A stretch of 29,563 bases of DNA from Oligoflexaceae bacterium (GCA_947474445.1 CANJJY010000004.1:1-29563), one strand, 5' to 3'. Positions 7,736 to 17,041 are shown, numbered from the stretch's first letter. The notes: generated by a model from the letters alone, not told the origin. Translations and numbers: made by a program.

Positions 7736-9841
7736 TTACTCGTCGTCTTTCTTGCTGCCTTTAGCTTGTTCTTCTCTGAACTTCTTCACCAGTTGTTCCT
7801 GGATCGAGTTAGGAACGGGACGATAGGCGGCGAATTCCATAGAGAAAGTCGCTTTACCTTGCGTCTTGGAGCGAAGGTCAGTCGAGTAACCAAACATCTC
7901 GGACAGAGGAACTTCAGCTAGGATAACAGCGTATTCGTCGCGCATGTCAGAGCCCAGAAGTAGGCCGCGACGCGAAGAAAGGTCACCCTGAACCGTACCT
8001 TGGAATTCAACCGGCGTTTCGGCCTCGACGCGCATGATAGGCTCGAGGATGACCGGCTTGGATTCGAGGAAGGCTTGTTTGAAGGCAGCGCGAGCTGCGA
8101 TCTTAAAGGCCATTTCCGAGGAGTCGACGGGGTGGAAGCCACCTTCTGTAAGCTCTACCTTGGTATTGATAACCTGGTAACCAGCCAAAGGACCTTTGAC
8201 GATCGATTCTTTGAAGCCCTTCTCGACGCCGGGGATGTATTCACGCGGTACCGATCCACCGACCGTGGCGTTGACGAACTCGAAAGATTCTTCTTCTTTC
8301 TTAGCGCCTTCCAGGGGATAGAGCTTACCAACGACGTGTGCATACTGACCCGAACCACCGGTCTGCTTCTTGTGCTTGTAGTCATAATGAGCCAATTGAG
8401 TCGGAGCTTCACGGTAGTTAACCTTCGGCTGACCGACGATCACGTTCGCCTTGTACTCACGCTTCATACGCTCGACGTAGATCTCAAGGTGAAGCTCGCC
8501 CATGCCTGCGATCCGGGTTTCGTTCGACTCTTTGTCGACATAAACGCGGAAGGTAGGATCTTCCTTCATGAAGCGGTTGAGAGCTTTCGACATCTTAACC
8601 AGATCTTCTTGCTTAGCGACCTTGATCGCTAATTCGATAACAGGCTCTGGAACGAACATTTTTTCCATCGTGACGTTGATGGCTTCGTCGCAGTAGGTGT
8701 CACCGGATGCGCACTCGACACCGACCATCGCGATGATATCGCCTGCTTCAGCGAAATCCACATCTTCACGGTCGTTGGAGTGCATACGCACCAGACGGCC
8801 AACGCGTTGGGTCTTGCCAATACGCGGGTTCAAGTAGCTCTGGCCCTTGCGCAGAGTACCCTGATAAATGCGTGTATACGTCAACTGACCGAAGTTCTCG
8901 TCAGCGATCTTAAAGGCCATCGCGCAGAGCGGCAGCTTGGGATCTGGAAAGACTTCGATTTTTTCGCCCTTGTTGTTGTCATTACCGTAGTATTGACGAT
9001 CGAGAGGCGAAGGAATGTACTCGACAACGGCGTCGAGCAGAGTCTGCACGCCTTTGTTCTTGAAGGCGGTACCCATGAAGACCGGCGTCATCTGCCGCGC
9101 GTGAACCGCTTTTTTAACGGTCGCACGGATCATATCGAGAGGAATGTCCTTCTCCTCGAGCAGCAATTCGGTCATCTCATCGCTGAACATCGATACCTTA
9201 TCGAGCATGATCGCGCGCAGGGCTTCGACTTCGTCTTTCAATTCAGCAGGACAAGGCTCTTTCCTGACTTTGTCGCCTTTTTCTCCGTCGTAATAGATCG
9301 CTTCACGTGTGATCAGATCGACGACGCCCGCGAAATCAGATTCCGCGCCGATAGGAAATTGCATCATGACTGCGTTGTGGGCCAGTTTCTCACGCAGCAT
9401 CGCTGTTACGCGGAATGCGTTAGCGCCCGAACGGTCGAGCTTATTGATGAAGGCCAGAGCTGGAACGTTGTAACGTTTCATCTGACGATCGACGGTGATC
9501 GACTGCGATTGAACCCCTGCGACGCCGCAGAGAACCAAGACAGCGCCGTCGAGGACGCGCAAAGAACGCTCCACTTCAACGGTGAAGTCCACGTGACCGG
9601 GAGTGTCGATGAGGTTGACCATGTGGTCATCCCAATAAACTGTCGTCGATGCTGAAGTGATCGTGATCCCGCGCTCTTTTTCCAGTTCCATGTGATCCAT
9701 GGTCGCGCCGTCACCGCCCCCGCGTACTTCCTCGATCTTGTGGATCTTTCCAGCGTAGTAAAGAATACGCTCGGACAAGGTGGTTTTACCTGAGTCGATG
9801 TGGGCGGATATACCTATGTTCCTGAGCTTATCAAGTTTCAT
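7736..9841 (-). CDS. fusA: Translation elongation factor G, EFG1/spd type
   Basis: This 701-residue GTPase drives ribosomal translocation. G1 is AHIDSGKT (13-20), switch I ERGITI (56-61), G3 DTPGH (79-83), G4 NKLD (133-136); domains II-V follow to the C-terminus (GGSVPREYIPGVEKG and the domain IV/V segment FGYSTDLRSKTQGKA). AHIDSGKTT together with KIHKIEEVRG and the VLCGVAGVQSQS segment is the signature I associate with mitochondrial GFM1 and the spdEFG1 clade rather than the common AHIDAGKTT EF-G. It stands alone, not in a str operon with rpsL, rpsG and tuf, and has its own promoter and terminator. Another fusA copy elsewhere in the genome is expected in organisms with this clade. Confidence 0.95.
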   Translation of the reverse strand: MKLDKLRNIGISAHIDSGKTTLSERILYYAGKIHKIEEVRGGGDGATMDHMELEKERGITITSASTTVYWDDHMVNLIDTPGHVDFTVEVERSLRVLDGAVLVLCGVAGVQSQSITVDRQMKRYNVPALAFINKLDRSGANAFRVTAMLREKLAHNAVMMQFPIGAESDFAGVVDLITREAIYYDGEKGDKVRKEPCPAELKDEVEALRAIMLDKVSMFSDEMTELLLEEKDIPLDMIRATVKKAVHARQMTPVFMGTAFKNKGVQTLLDAVVEYIPSPLDRQYYGNDNNKGEKIEVFPDPKLPLCAMAFKIADENFGQLTYTRIYQGTLRKGQSYLNPRIGKTQRVGRLVRMHSNDREDVDFAEAGDIIAMVGVECASGDTYCDEAINVTMEKMFVPEPVIELAIKVAKQEDLVKMSKALNRFMKEDPTFRVYVDKESNETRIAGMGELHLEIYVERMKREYKANVIVGQPKVNYREAPTQLAHYDYKHKKQTGGSGQYAHVVGKLYPLEGAKKEEESFEFVNATVGGSVPREYIPGVEKGFKESIVKGPLAGYQVINTKVELTEGGFHPVDSSEMAFKIAARAAFKQAFLESKPVILEPIMRVEAETPVEFQGTVQGDLSSRRGLLLGSDMRDEYAVILAEVPLSEMFGYSTDLRSKTQGKATFSMEFAAYRPVPNSIQEQLVKKFREEQAKGSKKDDE

Positions 9842-9938
9842 GGTCTGCGAACCTTTGTGGAAGAGAAAATTGATCCTCGCTGCCGAAGCGCACGGGAGGA
9901 TGTTTAACTACCATAGAATCCTCAAATTTCAAGGGGAT

Positions 9939-9967
9939 TTTATACGCAATATCAACGCGAATGCCAA
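9939..9967 (-). promoter_or_regulatory. Probable fusA promoter
   Basis: On the minus strand, -35 TTGGCA (9967-9962), a 17-bp spacer and -10 TATAAA (9944-9939) lie about 100 nt upstream of the fusA start, leaving a leader of about 90 nt. The rest of the divergent gap (9842-10135) shows a TTGACA at about 10005 on the plus strand, but without a matching -10. Confidence 0.5.
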
Positions 9968-10135
9968 CTTCTACTTCGTTCGGCTACGAGATATTTGCCT
10001 ACTTTGACATAGTTGCCGACCCCTGTAAGCCGGCATTATCGGCAGCTTAAGCTGATTATTTTTTCCCTCTCACCAGGCAAAAAGATTCAAGCTTCTACCC
10101 AGTCTTGTCGACATGCTTACTGTGGAGGTAGGGTC

Positions 10136-11437
10136 ATGAATCAGGCGATTAAGACAATCAGTCTCGATGATGTCGGTGAAACTCAAAGCGCCGAACAGCC
10201 CGGAGCGGCCCCGAACGCCTTGCACTATAGCCCGCGCTATGTCGCAAACGCGAGCGGTGCCCAAACGGCCGGTCCCGATACCGCCACCAATCAGGGAGCC
10301 TTCGGCAACCCGACCACGACTGCCGGTGGCCAGACCCGAGAGGGAACGATTTTCGGCACCGCCATGACGCGGATGACCGAGCTGTTTGGCGACGTTGAAG
10401 AAGCCAAGAAAACTCGTCTCTATTTTCTTGCCGGTGGCGTCGTGTTTATCCTCCTTGCGGCTGTCTACCTGACTTTTGGCGAGTCCGCGACTTTGCCCGA
10501 AGAGCCGGCCGATCAATCGAGCGAGATCGCACATCCCGCTACAGATACCGCAAAAGTCGCTCCCGTGGCCAAGCCCGTCGCGACTAAAACGGAAACATCG
10601 GAGGCGAAGAATCCACCGGTCGACCCCTTGATCAATCCCTATTGGAATCTGCCTAATCCTCTGGAGAACGTGGAAGAACTGAGCGGCAGCGATTCTCTCT
10701 CGCCGAGTCAGGAAGAACGATGGCGGCGCGCCATGGTCCACGTCTTTCCCTACCAGCGTTACAAGACCGTCCTTGAGATGCGGCAAGCCCATCTCAAGGG
10801 CTCGGAATTTCTTTTGACGGAAGCCTTGAGTCAACCCAAGTTCTGGACTCGGATGGCCGCCCTGGTGGCTCTGGCAGAGTTAGGCGAAGAGATGGACGTC
10901 GATACCGTCGAAGGCGCCATAGGCAACTCGCGCCGCTCGCTCGTGACCAATTATTTTCGACGCTTCCGCACCAAAGCCAGCTCCAGCGATCTCTATATCA
11001 TGCGGCACGCCTTAAAGGTGGTCGATGCTCCGACGCGGCTCGTGATTCTCGGGAATCTTGGAAACAAGCGGAATCCGATCAACGAACTCTATCTCGTAGC
11101 GGCCACTTATGACCCCAATGCTAAGGTGAAGAAGTGGGGACAGGAGGAACTTGCAGCCGCGCCGGTGGCCGCCGATGTTGCCCTGCGATTTGATCGCATC
11201 CTCAAGGGCGAAGAGGATCCCTCTGTGGCGGCCAAAGGCAAGGATGCGGGCACCGCGGAAAAGGTCGACGAACTCGGCACTGACTCAACCGGCGAAGAAG
11301 TTCTCTTTCTCAACGAAGATGAAGGGATGGAGAAAAGTGGGACGCCGGCAGAATCAAACGATTCCTCGACGCATGCCAAGGGCGAAGGTGAAGGTGAAAG
11401 TGACAGCGAAGAACCAAGTCACGACAAGGCCGAGTAA
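10136..11437 (+). CDS. Single-pass membrane protein of unknown function, acidic C-tail
   Basis: 433 residues from ATG 10136, which has GGAGG 7 nt upstream; longer upstream starts lack this. The N-terminal 90 residues are Ala/Gly/Thr/Pro-rich and probably disordered and cytoplasmic. One transmembrane helix lies at about 95-114 (after EEAKKTR). The periplasmic part has an Ala/Lys/Pro linker, then a helical domain at about 185-340 with HEAT-like pairs (MAALVALAELGEEMDVDTVE, PTRLVILGNLGNKRNPINE). The last 80 residues are strongly acidic and low in complexity (EGEGESDSEEPSHDKAE). I do not recognise a family. It is divergent from fusA and stands alone. Confidence 0.6.
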   Translation: MNQAIKTISLDDVGETQSAEQPGAAPNALHYSPRYVANASGAQTAGPDTATNQGAFGNPTTTAGGQTREGTIFGTAMTRMTELFGDVEEAKKTRLYFLAGGVVFILLAAVYLTFGESATLPEEPADQSSEIAHPATDTAKVAPVAKPVATKTETSEAKNPPVDPLINPYWNLPNPLENVEELSGSDSLSPSQEERWRRAMVHVFPYQRYKTVLEMRQAHLKGSEFLLTEALSQPKFWTRMAALVALAELGEEMDVDTVEGAIGNSRRSLVTNYFRRFRTKASSSDLYIMRHALKVVDAPTRLVILGNLGNKRNPINELYLVAATYDPNAKVKKWGQEELAAAPVAADVALRFDRILKGEEDPSVAAKGKDAGTAEKVDELGTDSTGEEVLFLNEDEGMEKSGTPAESNDSSTHAKGEGEGESDSEEPSHDKAE

Positions 11438-11471
11438 ACGGAATAGACCTCCCGCATCTGTGCCTTTGACG

Positions 11472-12263
11472 TCATGATTCAAAAGTCACTTCGTAGCCGG
11501 AAAAACTACGCAGATTGATGACCCCTTGATCAAGGATCCAATATTGACCCTTGATACCCTGCAAAGTACCTTCGATCTCAGCTTGTTTATCGAGGTTGAG
11601 CGAACGGACCTGACTGGGGTAGGTGAGCACAGGGTATGAGATCGCGAGTGGTTCATCCTCAGCTTCTTTGAACTGGACGGTCGAAGGCAGATAACCGAGA
11701 GCTTCATCGCGCGCAGCGACCAGATCAAGAGGGGGGATCGCTCCTTTCAGCATCACACGCCAGTTGGTTTGGTCGGGATAATACTCCTTGAGCATCGTTT
11801 CAATAACTCCAGCGTCTAATCGCTTCTCGACCGTCGCAATCGGAATCGCTTCAATCGCGCCCTGATCGATCCAACGGGTGGTCCTCTGATACGCGCGCGT
11901 GATGCCTATCTTGAGCCCCGATGAATTTGCAAGATAGATCGTGTGCGGAATCATGCAATGGGCCTGACCCCATTCCGCATCGCGGCAGGTACCCTTATGG
12001 AAGTGACAACGTTCGGGGCGCACGCTGCACATATCCGTCTGCGCCAGACTCTGTGAACAGGGGAAACAGTAACCCTGCTGATAACTCTTGCTGGTCTTGC
12101 GTCCGCACTGCAGACAGAGAATGCGGCCGGTAAACGTGAGCTTCACCTTCTGACCGAGCAAGGGATTGAGTGGGATCTCGCCGTCGGCCGTCAGGAGATG
12201 ATAGGCCACCGGTTCCGCGTAGACGGCTTTCATTTTGCGCAATAGAAAAGGGCTCATCGACAT
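11472..12263 (-). CDS. DUF2797 family protein
   Basis: 263 residues matching DUF2797 proteins in layout. A Cys-rich N-terminal half (LCLQCGRKTSKS with C50/C53, CFPC at 66/69, then C79, C86, C93 and H-containing spacers) probably binds zinc. A central segment (HTIYLANSSGLKIGITRAYQ) has the GIY-YIG-like spacing often noted for this family, and a strand-rich C-terminus follows (EGTLQGIKGQYWILDQGVINLRSF). No function is established. It starts 17 nt after the stop of the protease-like gene upstream on the same strand, so the two form an operon. ATG 12257 is an alternative start with better Shine-Dalgarno spacing. Confidence 0.75.
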   Translation of the reverse strand: MSMSPFLLRKMKAVYAEPVAYHLLTADGEIPLNPLLGQKVKLTFTGRILCLQCGRKTSKSYQQGYCFPCSQSLAQTDMCSVRPERCHFHKGTCRDAEWGQAHCMIPHTIYLANSSGLKIGITRAYQRTTRWIDQGAIEAIPIATVEKRLDAGVIETMLKEYYPDQTNWRVMLKGAIPPLDLVAARDEALGYLPSTVQFKEAEDEPLAISYPVLTYPSQVRSLNLDKQAEIEGTLQGIKGQYWILDQGVINLRSFSGYEVTFES

Positions 12264-12280
12264 TTCCCTTGGAAAGTTGG

Positions 12281-13354
12281 TCAGGTCTTGGGCTTCTGAC
12301 TGATCAGTTGATCCAGCTCCGTCTTGGCCTCACTACACGCGGTATCAGACACCAAAGTCGCCTTCTGCTGCACCGTGTCCGCCTTGATGATCAAAACAGG
12401 GCCCTCGCAACTGAGCGTCGGCCGGCAATAGCCGAAGACGACGAGAAAAGTCGGCTGACTCGTCGGCGGTAGATGTAAACGCGCAATTCCTGATTGGCAA
12501 GAAAAACCGATGCGACTCTTAGGCGTCACCCGCAGCGTGACGACGGGCAAGAGATTCTTGGGAGTCATTTGAAGGGCTTGATCGATAAAGCTGTGACTTG
12601 ACGGGGCGCTTAAATTGACAAAGTAGGCGGGTGTGCCTTCGCTACTCGGCGTAGGCGGTGCGGACGGAGTCGTCGTCATGCCCACGAGTTCGAATCGATT
12701 ATTATAGAGCGATGCGGGGAGGCTGAGGAGCGAAGGTCCTTCCGTGCCTGAGGTCGCCGCTCCTCCTGCGACTTTAAGCAGAGCGCCCGGGCCGCTCAAG
12801 ACTTCCGTCAGCTGTTGGCGTTCAACCTTCTTTATTCCCGGGTGCAGGGGCGAGCTGGAGCCTGTGGCGTCAAAGCCCACGACGCGGACACTCTGTCCGC
12901 CGAGGGGGCTTTCGGTGGGAAGATGGACGACGAGCTCGAGTGGGGCTGTGCCTTGAATAAAACTGACGATTCCCAGATCAAAGGCTCGGGATTCCGCGGA
13001 CACTTGCCCATCGGGCTGTGGCTTGAATTGAGGGTGAAGAGTGAAGGATTCACTGGTGATCAGATCTTCTTCCCCAGGGCCATTAAACGGAGCGAAGGTG
13101 CCGAGCACGCTCACCCGGTTTGCGTTCACGAGGCATTGCGCCGAGGTGAGGAGCAGATCGTTGCGAATGAAATTGCCCGCGCAAAAACGCGGCGCGGCTC
13201 CCGCCGACTCTACGCGTATCATCATCGATGCGGGGAAGCCCGATGGGTCTTCGACGCCGCCGAAGACACGCAGGTCGCTGCCGCTTTTAACTTTCGCGCA
13301 GGTCGTCAAACAGAGAATGGCCAGTAGAAAGGTTCCTCGTAAGCATCCTCGCAA
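12281..13354 (-). CDS. Trypsin-fold lipoprotein with degenerate catalytic triad
   Basis: About 357 residues from TTG 13354 (GGAG 7 nt upstream); GTG 13402 would add 16 residues but has a poor ribosome site. The N-terminus is a lipoprotein signal (LLAILCLTTC, Cys19). It continues with VFGG (like the IVGG of trypsins) and CAGNFIRNDLLLTSAQC, the chymotrypsin Cys42-Cys58 loop where the catalytic His is replaced by Gln73. The Asp strand is present (AFDLGIVSF, Asp126). In the active-site loop GDSGGP is replaced by a GTEGPSLLSLP-type sequence. I infer a pseudoprotease, perhaps a binding or scaffold protein on the envelope. The last 90 residues after LLPVVTLRV form a separate domain with three or four Cys. 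Confidence 0.65.
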   Translation of the reverse strand: MRGCLRGTFLLAILCLTTCAKVKSGSDLRVFGGVEDPSGFPASMMIRVESAGAAPRFCAGNFIRNDLLLTSAQCLVNANRVSVLGTFAPFNGPGEEDLITSESFTLHPQFKPQPDGQVSAESRAFDLGIVSFIQGTAPLELVVHLPTESPLGGQSVRVVGFDATGSSSPLHPGIKKVERQQLTEVLSGPGALLKVAGGAATSGTEGPSLLSLPASLYNNRFELVGMTTTPSAPPTPSSEGTPAYFVNLSAPSSHSFIDQALQMTPKNLLPVVTLRVTPKSRIGFSCQSGIARLHLPPTSQPTFLVVFGYCRPTLSCEGPVLIIKADTVQQKATLVSDTACSEAKTELDQLISQKPKT

Positions 13355-13593
13355 CGTCAATCTCCTTCTTGCCTCATGAGATTCACCAGCACAAACATCC
13401 ACTATGGCCTGCGCCCCCGCCCTTCATCAAGTTCAATCGCTGGGGTCAAAGAGAGAGGAGCGCGATCGGCTGCGCTTGAGCTCAGGCGGGCCTCCATTGC
13501 GAAAAAATAAAGCGAGGGTAGCATCCCGCGCTCAGCTTCTTTATAAAAGAAAGACCGAAAACCTCGCGTCCCGTTTTATTCAAGGAGTCTTCG

Positions 13594-14580
13594 ATGCCCC
13601 CGCCTCCTCCCTTCGGTGCTGTCTACGCCGCGTATTTTGCCGATCCTTTTGTCTGGCAAAGTGAGGGCCGCTACTATGCGATCGGCACGGGACGCGATGA
13701 GGCGGTTGGCGCAGCGGATCAGCGGTCGCGCGCGGTAGCCTCGGTTTTTCCTCTCCTGCAGTCGACCGATTTGAGGCATTGGCAGCCCGCAGGACATGCC
13801 TTGATTCCGCCCGAGGCGATTCACGGGCAGACCTATTGGGCGCCAGAGATCGCCTTTGCAGATGGTCTTTGGTACCTCTACTATTCGGTCGGTCACGGTG
13901 ATAGTCGGCACCAGCTCCGCGTCGCGGTGAGTGAGCGTGTCCTCGGACCTTACCGGGATCTAGCTCAGTTGACTGATCCCGACCAGATCGCGTTTGCGAT
14001 CGATCCCCATCCTTTTCGTGACGACGATGGCCGATGGTATCTGTTTCACGCCCGCGATTTTCTCTCGACCGAAGACGAGACGGGCGCTGCCGTGCACGCT
14101 GGAACCGCTCTGGTCGTCTCCGAGCTGACGTCGATGACGAGCCTCGGGCCGCTCACGCACACCGTGCTGCGAGCTCGTAGCGATTGGCAGCTTTATGCCG
14201 CCCAGCGTGCGATGTATGGCCAAGTTTTCGATTGGCACACCCTCGAGGGGCCCTCGGTCATCAAGGAAGGGGGTCGTTACTATTGTTTTTATAGCGGCGG
14301 TTGCTGGCAAAATGAAACCTATGGCGTCGACTACGCGGTGGCCGAGCACGTGATGGGGCCCTACCATACTCTTGAAAAGGCGAGCCATCCGCGGATGCTG
14401 AGAACTGATCCCCTAGGGGAGATAGGGCCCGGGCATTGTTCAATCCTTACGGTGGCGGAGAGTCAACAGAGATGGATGATCTATCATGCTTGGGATCCTC
14501 AGATGACAGCGCGGCGGATGCATGTGGCTTCGCTCGCCTTCGATGGGCAGAATCCTCAACTCGAAAGATGGCCCGGTTAG
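13594..14580 (+). CDS. Glycoside hydrolase family 43 protein
   Basis: 328 residues with a five-bladed-propeller GH43 pattern. The catalytic base Asp17 sits in YFADPFVW, the pKa-modulating Asp137 in AIDPHPFRDDDGRWYLF, and the general acid Glu218 in HTLEGPSVIKEGGRYYCFYS. Blade repeats WAPEIAFADGLWYLYYS and VDYAVAEHVMGPYH are also visible. The family cleaves arabinans, xylosides or beta-galactosides; substrate is not readable here. No signal peptide is present, so it acts in the cytoplasm or is exported by another route. AGGAG lies 7 nt upstream of ATG 13594. It stands alone, with no sugar transporter or other carbohydrate gene beside it. 13403-13593 holds nothing else supported. Confidence 0.8.
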   Translation: MPPPPPFGAVYAAYFADPFVWQSEGRYYAIGTGRDEAVGAADQRSRAVASVFPLLQSTDLRHWQPAGHALIPPEAIHGQTYWAPEIAFADGLWYLYYSVGHGDSRHQLRVAVSERVLGPYRDLAQLTDPDQIAFAIDPHPFRDDDGRWYLFHARDFLSTEDETGAAVHAGTALVVSELTSMTSLGPLTHTVLRARSDWQLYAAQRAMYGQVFDWHTLEGPSVIKEGGRYYCFYSGGCWQNETYGVDYAVAEHVMGPYHTLEKASHPRMLRTDPLGEIGPGHCSILTVAESQQRWMIYHAWDPQMTARRMHVASLAFDGQNPQLERWPG

Positions 14581-14745
14581 GCTCAGAGGGGCGCGAAACG
14601 CATAGGAGTGCTCCTTTGAGTTGGCTGATATGATTCACGAAAAAAACAATTCTTTCGGCGTGGCATAAGTCTCCCAAAAAAAATCCGCATATTGCTATCA
14701 ACACTCTCACCTCTTCAACCGATAACTGGTGAGAGGTCCGTTCGC

Positions 14746-15627
14746 ATGGTGAATGAGAGTAGCAAAAACAAAATCAAGCCATCTCAGTTCCTTGATTACA
14801 AGGATTATCTGAGGGCCCTCTATCAACAGCAAAAAGACCTCCGTCCCAACTTTTCCTTCGTTCAGTTTTCAGAAGATCTGGGGCTCGGCCCTTCGAACGT
14901 CTCCTGGCTGATTATCAATAATCAACGCCGTCTCACCCGCAACACGTCTGAAAAAATAATCGAAGCCCTTCATCTCAAAGGCTACGAGAAACAATATTTT
15001 CAAACGATGATGCTCTATACCCACGCGAAAGATTCGAAAACCACCGACGAGCTGCTGCTCAAACTCGTCAGTCTCAAGGGCCGTTGCGTCGATAGCGCGA
15101 CCGATGAACAGGTTCTCAAGTTCTATAGCCAATGGCATCACGCCATTGTTTTTGAAATGGTAGGGCTCGACAATTTCTCGTCCGATCCCAGTTGGATTCG
15201 GAGTAAACTCAACTTTGTTCTGAGCGAAAGGGAAGTTCTCGAGAGTCTGCACATACTCGAAGAATTGCAACTGATCAAGCGTGACGAACAAGCGGGTCGC
15301 CATGTAAAAGTCACCGCTGATTTTGAAACTGAATCCGAGGTCTTAGGTCTGGGCGTGATTCAATATCACAAAAAAATGATAGAATTAGGCAAATCTTCGA
15401 TCGAGCAGCTGGACGCAAAAGAACGCGATATCGGTGCGGTGACAGTCGCGATCACGGCGGAAGGAATCGATCGGATCAAACAGGAAGTGCAAGCCTTTCG
15501 TCGCTATTTGATGTTCATAGCGTCGCAATATGGGCAGCCGACCGAAATCATGCAAATTAATATTCAAGCTTTTACCTTAACTCATACCGATTCTAAAAGC
15601 AGCGAGGCACCCGACCATGAAGACTAG
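14746..15627 (+). CDS. TIGR02147 family protein, probable regulator
   Basis: About 293 residues. Residues about 15-40 (PSQFLDYKDYLRALYQQQK) and 40-90 (NFSFVQFSEDLGLGPSNVSWLIINNQRRLT) reproduce the start of the TIGR02147 family, which is known mainly from Fibrobacter and Bdellovibrio and begins with an HTH-like region. The long helical C-terminal half includes YSQWHHAIVFEMVGL and IDRIKQEVQAFRRYLMFIAS. Function is not established; a DNA-binding role is inferred from the HTH. The chosen ATG has GAGAGG upstream, while a TTG at 14692 lacks one. Its end overlaps the lipoprotein gene start by 11 nt, which implies translational coupling. Confidence 0.8.
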   Translation: MVNESSKNKIKPSQFLDYKDYLRALYQQQKDLRPNFSFVQFSEDLGLGPSNVSWLIINNQRRLTRNTSEKIIEALHLKGYEKQYFQTMMLYTHAKDSKTTDELLLKLVSLKGRCVDSATDEQVLKFYSQWHHAIVFEMVGLDNFSSDPSWIRSKLNFVLSEREVLESLHILEELQLIKRDEQAGRHVKVTADFETESEVLGLGVIQYHKKMIELGKSSIEQLDAKERDIGAVTVAITAEGIDRIKQEVQAFRRYLMFIASQYGQPTEIMQINIQAFTLTHTDSKSSEAPDHED

Positions 15628-17005
15628 GATCACGCTTATCACAGGGTTTTTACTCCTCGGCATGCAGTGGGGCTCGCTTTCGTGTGGAGTCAATACGGGC
15701 AACCCCACCGGTAAAGTCAAGACGTCACCGACGACCGACGTACCGCCTTCCGAAGAAGATGGCACGACGATCGTCCTCTCGCTCAGCCCTCTTAGCAGCG
15801 GGACGCTGAACCTGAGTGTCAACAAAGTTAAACTGATCCCACAGGGCGAAAACCTCAATAGTCCGAAAGCGGTGAGCTTTCCTTATAGCGAGAAGACGAT
15901 CTTCCGCAGCAATCAACGAGCGACGCTGGCGTCCAAGCAGGTGATCGCTGCCGGCGCCTATGATCGCATCGTCCTTGTTCTTGACGGCACCCTGCCCGCT
16001 ACACTGTTGACTGCGGATAACCAAGAAAAGAAGATTGCTATCGCTCCCTACCAATACTACGTTGCCGAAGGCAATGAATCGGCCAGCGATGCCGTCCAGA
16101 TCGTCGTCTCGACGGGAGGCGCTCCCATTCAAATTGGAGCCAATGATAGACAGATGCTCGTCTTTGAAACCGATTTCAGCAGTCAGCTAAAAGATTTCAA
16201 GGCGATCGATCCGCGCGCCTATGAATACTACAAAGGCCTTGGACAGCTGGATTTTGAATATAGTCTCGATCCCTTGGAAGTGAAATCGGCTGCCGAGTCC
16301 ACGTCGCTGTCGAATCCACAGCCGACGACAGAGCCGCTGACCACCACGCCGACGACCGTTCCCGCCGCAACGCAGGGGGCGCCGGCGCAGCCAGCGACCA
16401 CTCAACCGGCTGGGACGACTCCTCCGGCCGCAGCCGCTAAGCCTGCTGGTGGAGCGACCAGCTCAACGAGTTCGGGCTCAGCATCGGGTACGCAATCGGC
16501 TTCTTCCGGTGGTTCGTCATCTGCCTCAACAACCAAGGGTGCCACCTCGAATTCAACCTCGACGTCCGATAACACCACCACGAACACGGCGACCAGTACG
16601 GCACCGGTCGGGTCAACTGCCACGACCAATACAACGGCCAAGCTTCGTCTGGTAGCTCTGGATTCTATCCTTGAATTGCAGGTCGATCGATCCCTTCTTG
16701 AGATCAGCACGATCTGTCTCTACGCGAAGCAGCAGCAGGCTGCCTCCCTCAAAGACAGTTCTTGTGCACAGGCTTTTGCTATCGCTGCGCTGGCACCTGG
16801 CAACAGTAAAGCGATGGCCAACTTTTCTCTTCCACCGGGTACTTATACCATCATCGCACGCAGTGAGGGACGTGAGCTTTTGTACACTCAAACCGTCTCT
16901 CTCAGGGCCGGTGATCGAATTAAATTCTCCATCCCGACGGCATCGACTTTGCCGCGCGATGGCTCGTTTTCGGTGAAGAATCTGCTGAATTTCTTGTTGC
17001 ATTGA
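15617..17005 (+). CDS. Lipoprotein with CGxxTGNP start and low-complexity linker
   Basis: 462 residues. The signal peptide ends at a lipobox LSC (Cys23), and the mature N-terminus CGVNTGNPTGKV is shared by many lipoproteins I associate with this bacterial group. Residues about 50-215 are a beta-rich domain resembling DUF4382-type domains (GTLNLSVNKVKLIPQG, AGAYDRIVLVLDGTLP). Residues about 227-340 are a Ser/Thr/Ala/Pro/Gly low-complexity linker. The last 120 residues are a second beta domain with one Cys pair and LPPGTYTIIARSEG, typical of carboxypeptidase-regulatory-like folds. The start overlaps the TIGR02147 gene by 11 nt. A terminator follows at 17042. Confidence 0.7.
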   Translation: MKTRITLITGFLLLGMQWGSLSCGVNTGNPTGKVKTSPTTDVPPSEEDGTTIVLSLSPLSSGTLNLSVNKVKLIPQGENLNSPKAVSFPYSEKTIFRSNQRATLASKQVIAAGAYDRIVLVLDGTLPATLLTADNQEKKIAIAPYQYYVAEGNESASDAVQIVVSTGGAPIQIGANDRQMLVFETDFSSQLKDFKAIDPRAYEYYKGLGQLDFEYSLDPLEVKSAAESTSLSNPQPTTEPLTTTPTTVPAATQGAPAQPATTQPAGTTPPAAAAKPAGGATSSTSSGSASGTQSASSGGSSSASTTKGATSNSTSTSDNTTTNTATSTAPVGSTATTNTTAKLRLVALDSILELQVDRSLLEISTICLYAKQQQAASLKDSSCAQAFAIAALAPGNSKAMANFSLPPGTYTIIARSEGRELLYTQTVSLRAGDRIKFSIPTASTLPRDGSFSVKNLLNFLLH

Positions 17006-17041
17006 AGGAAAGATAGGTTTGGCGGAGTCAGGGTCCCTCTC

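Noticed and set aside
8780..9655. Long plus-strand open frame opposite fusA, 291 aa
   Set aside because: It lies wholly antisense to strongly conserved fusA, in a frame that mirrors its codon bias.
10048..10070. CAGCTTAAGCTG palindrome followed by T-rich DNA as a terminator
   Set aside because: There is no upstream gene in that direction, and once a 4-nt loop is allowed only a 4-bp stem remains.
10013..10135. Upstream extension of the 10136 membrane protein
   Set aside because: The extra codons lack a ribosome site, whereas GGAGG sits 7 nt before ATG 10136.
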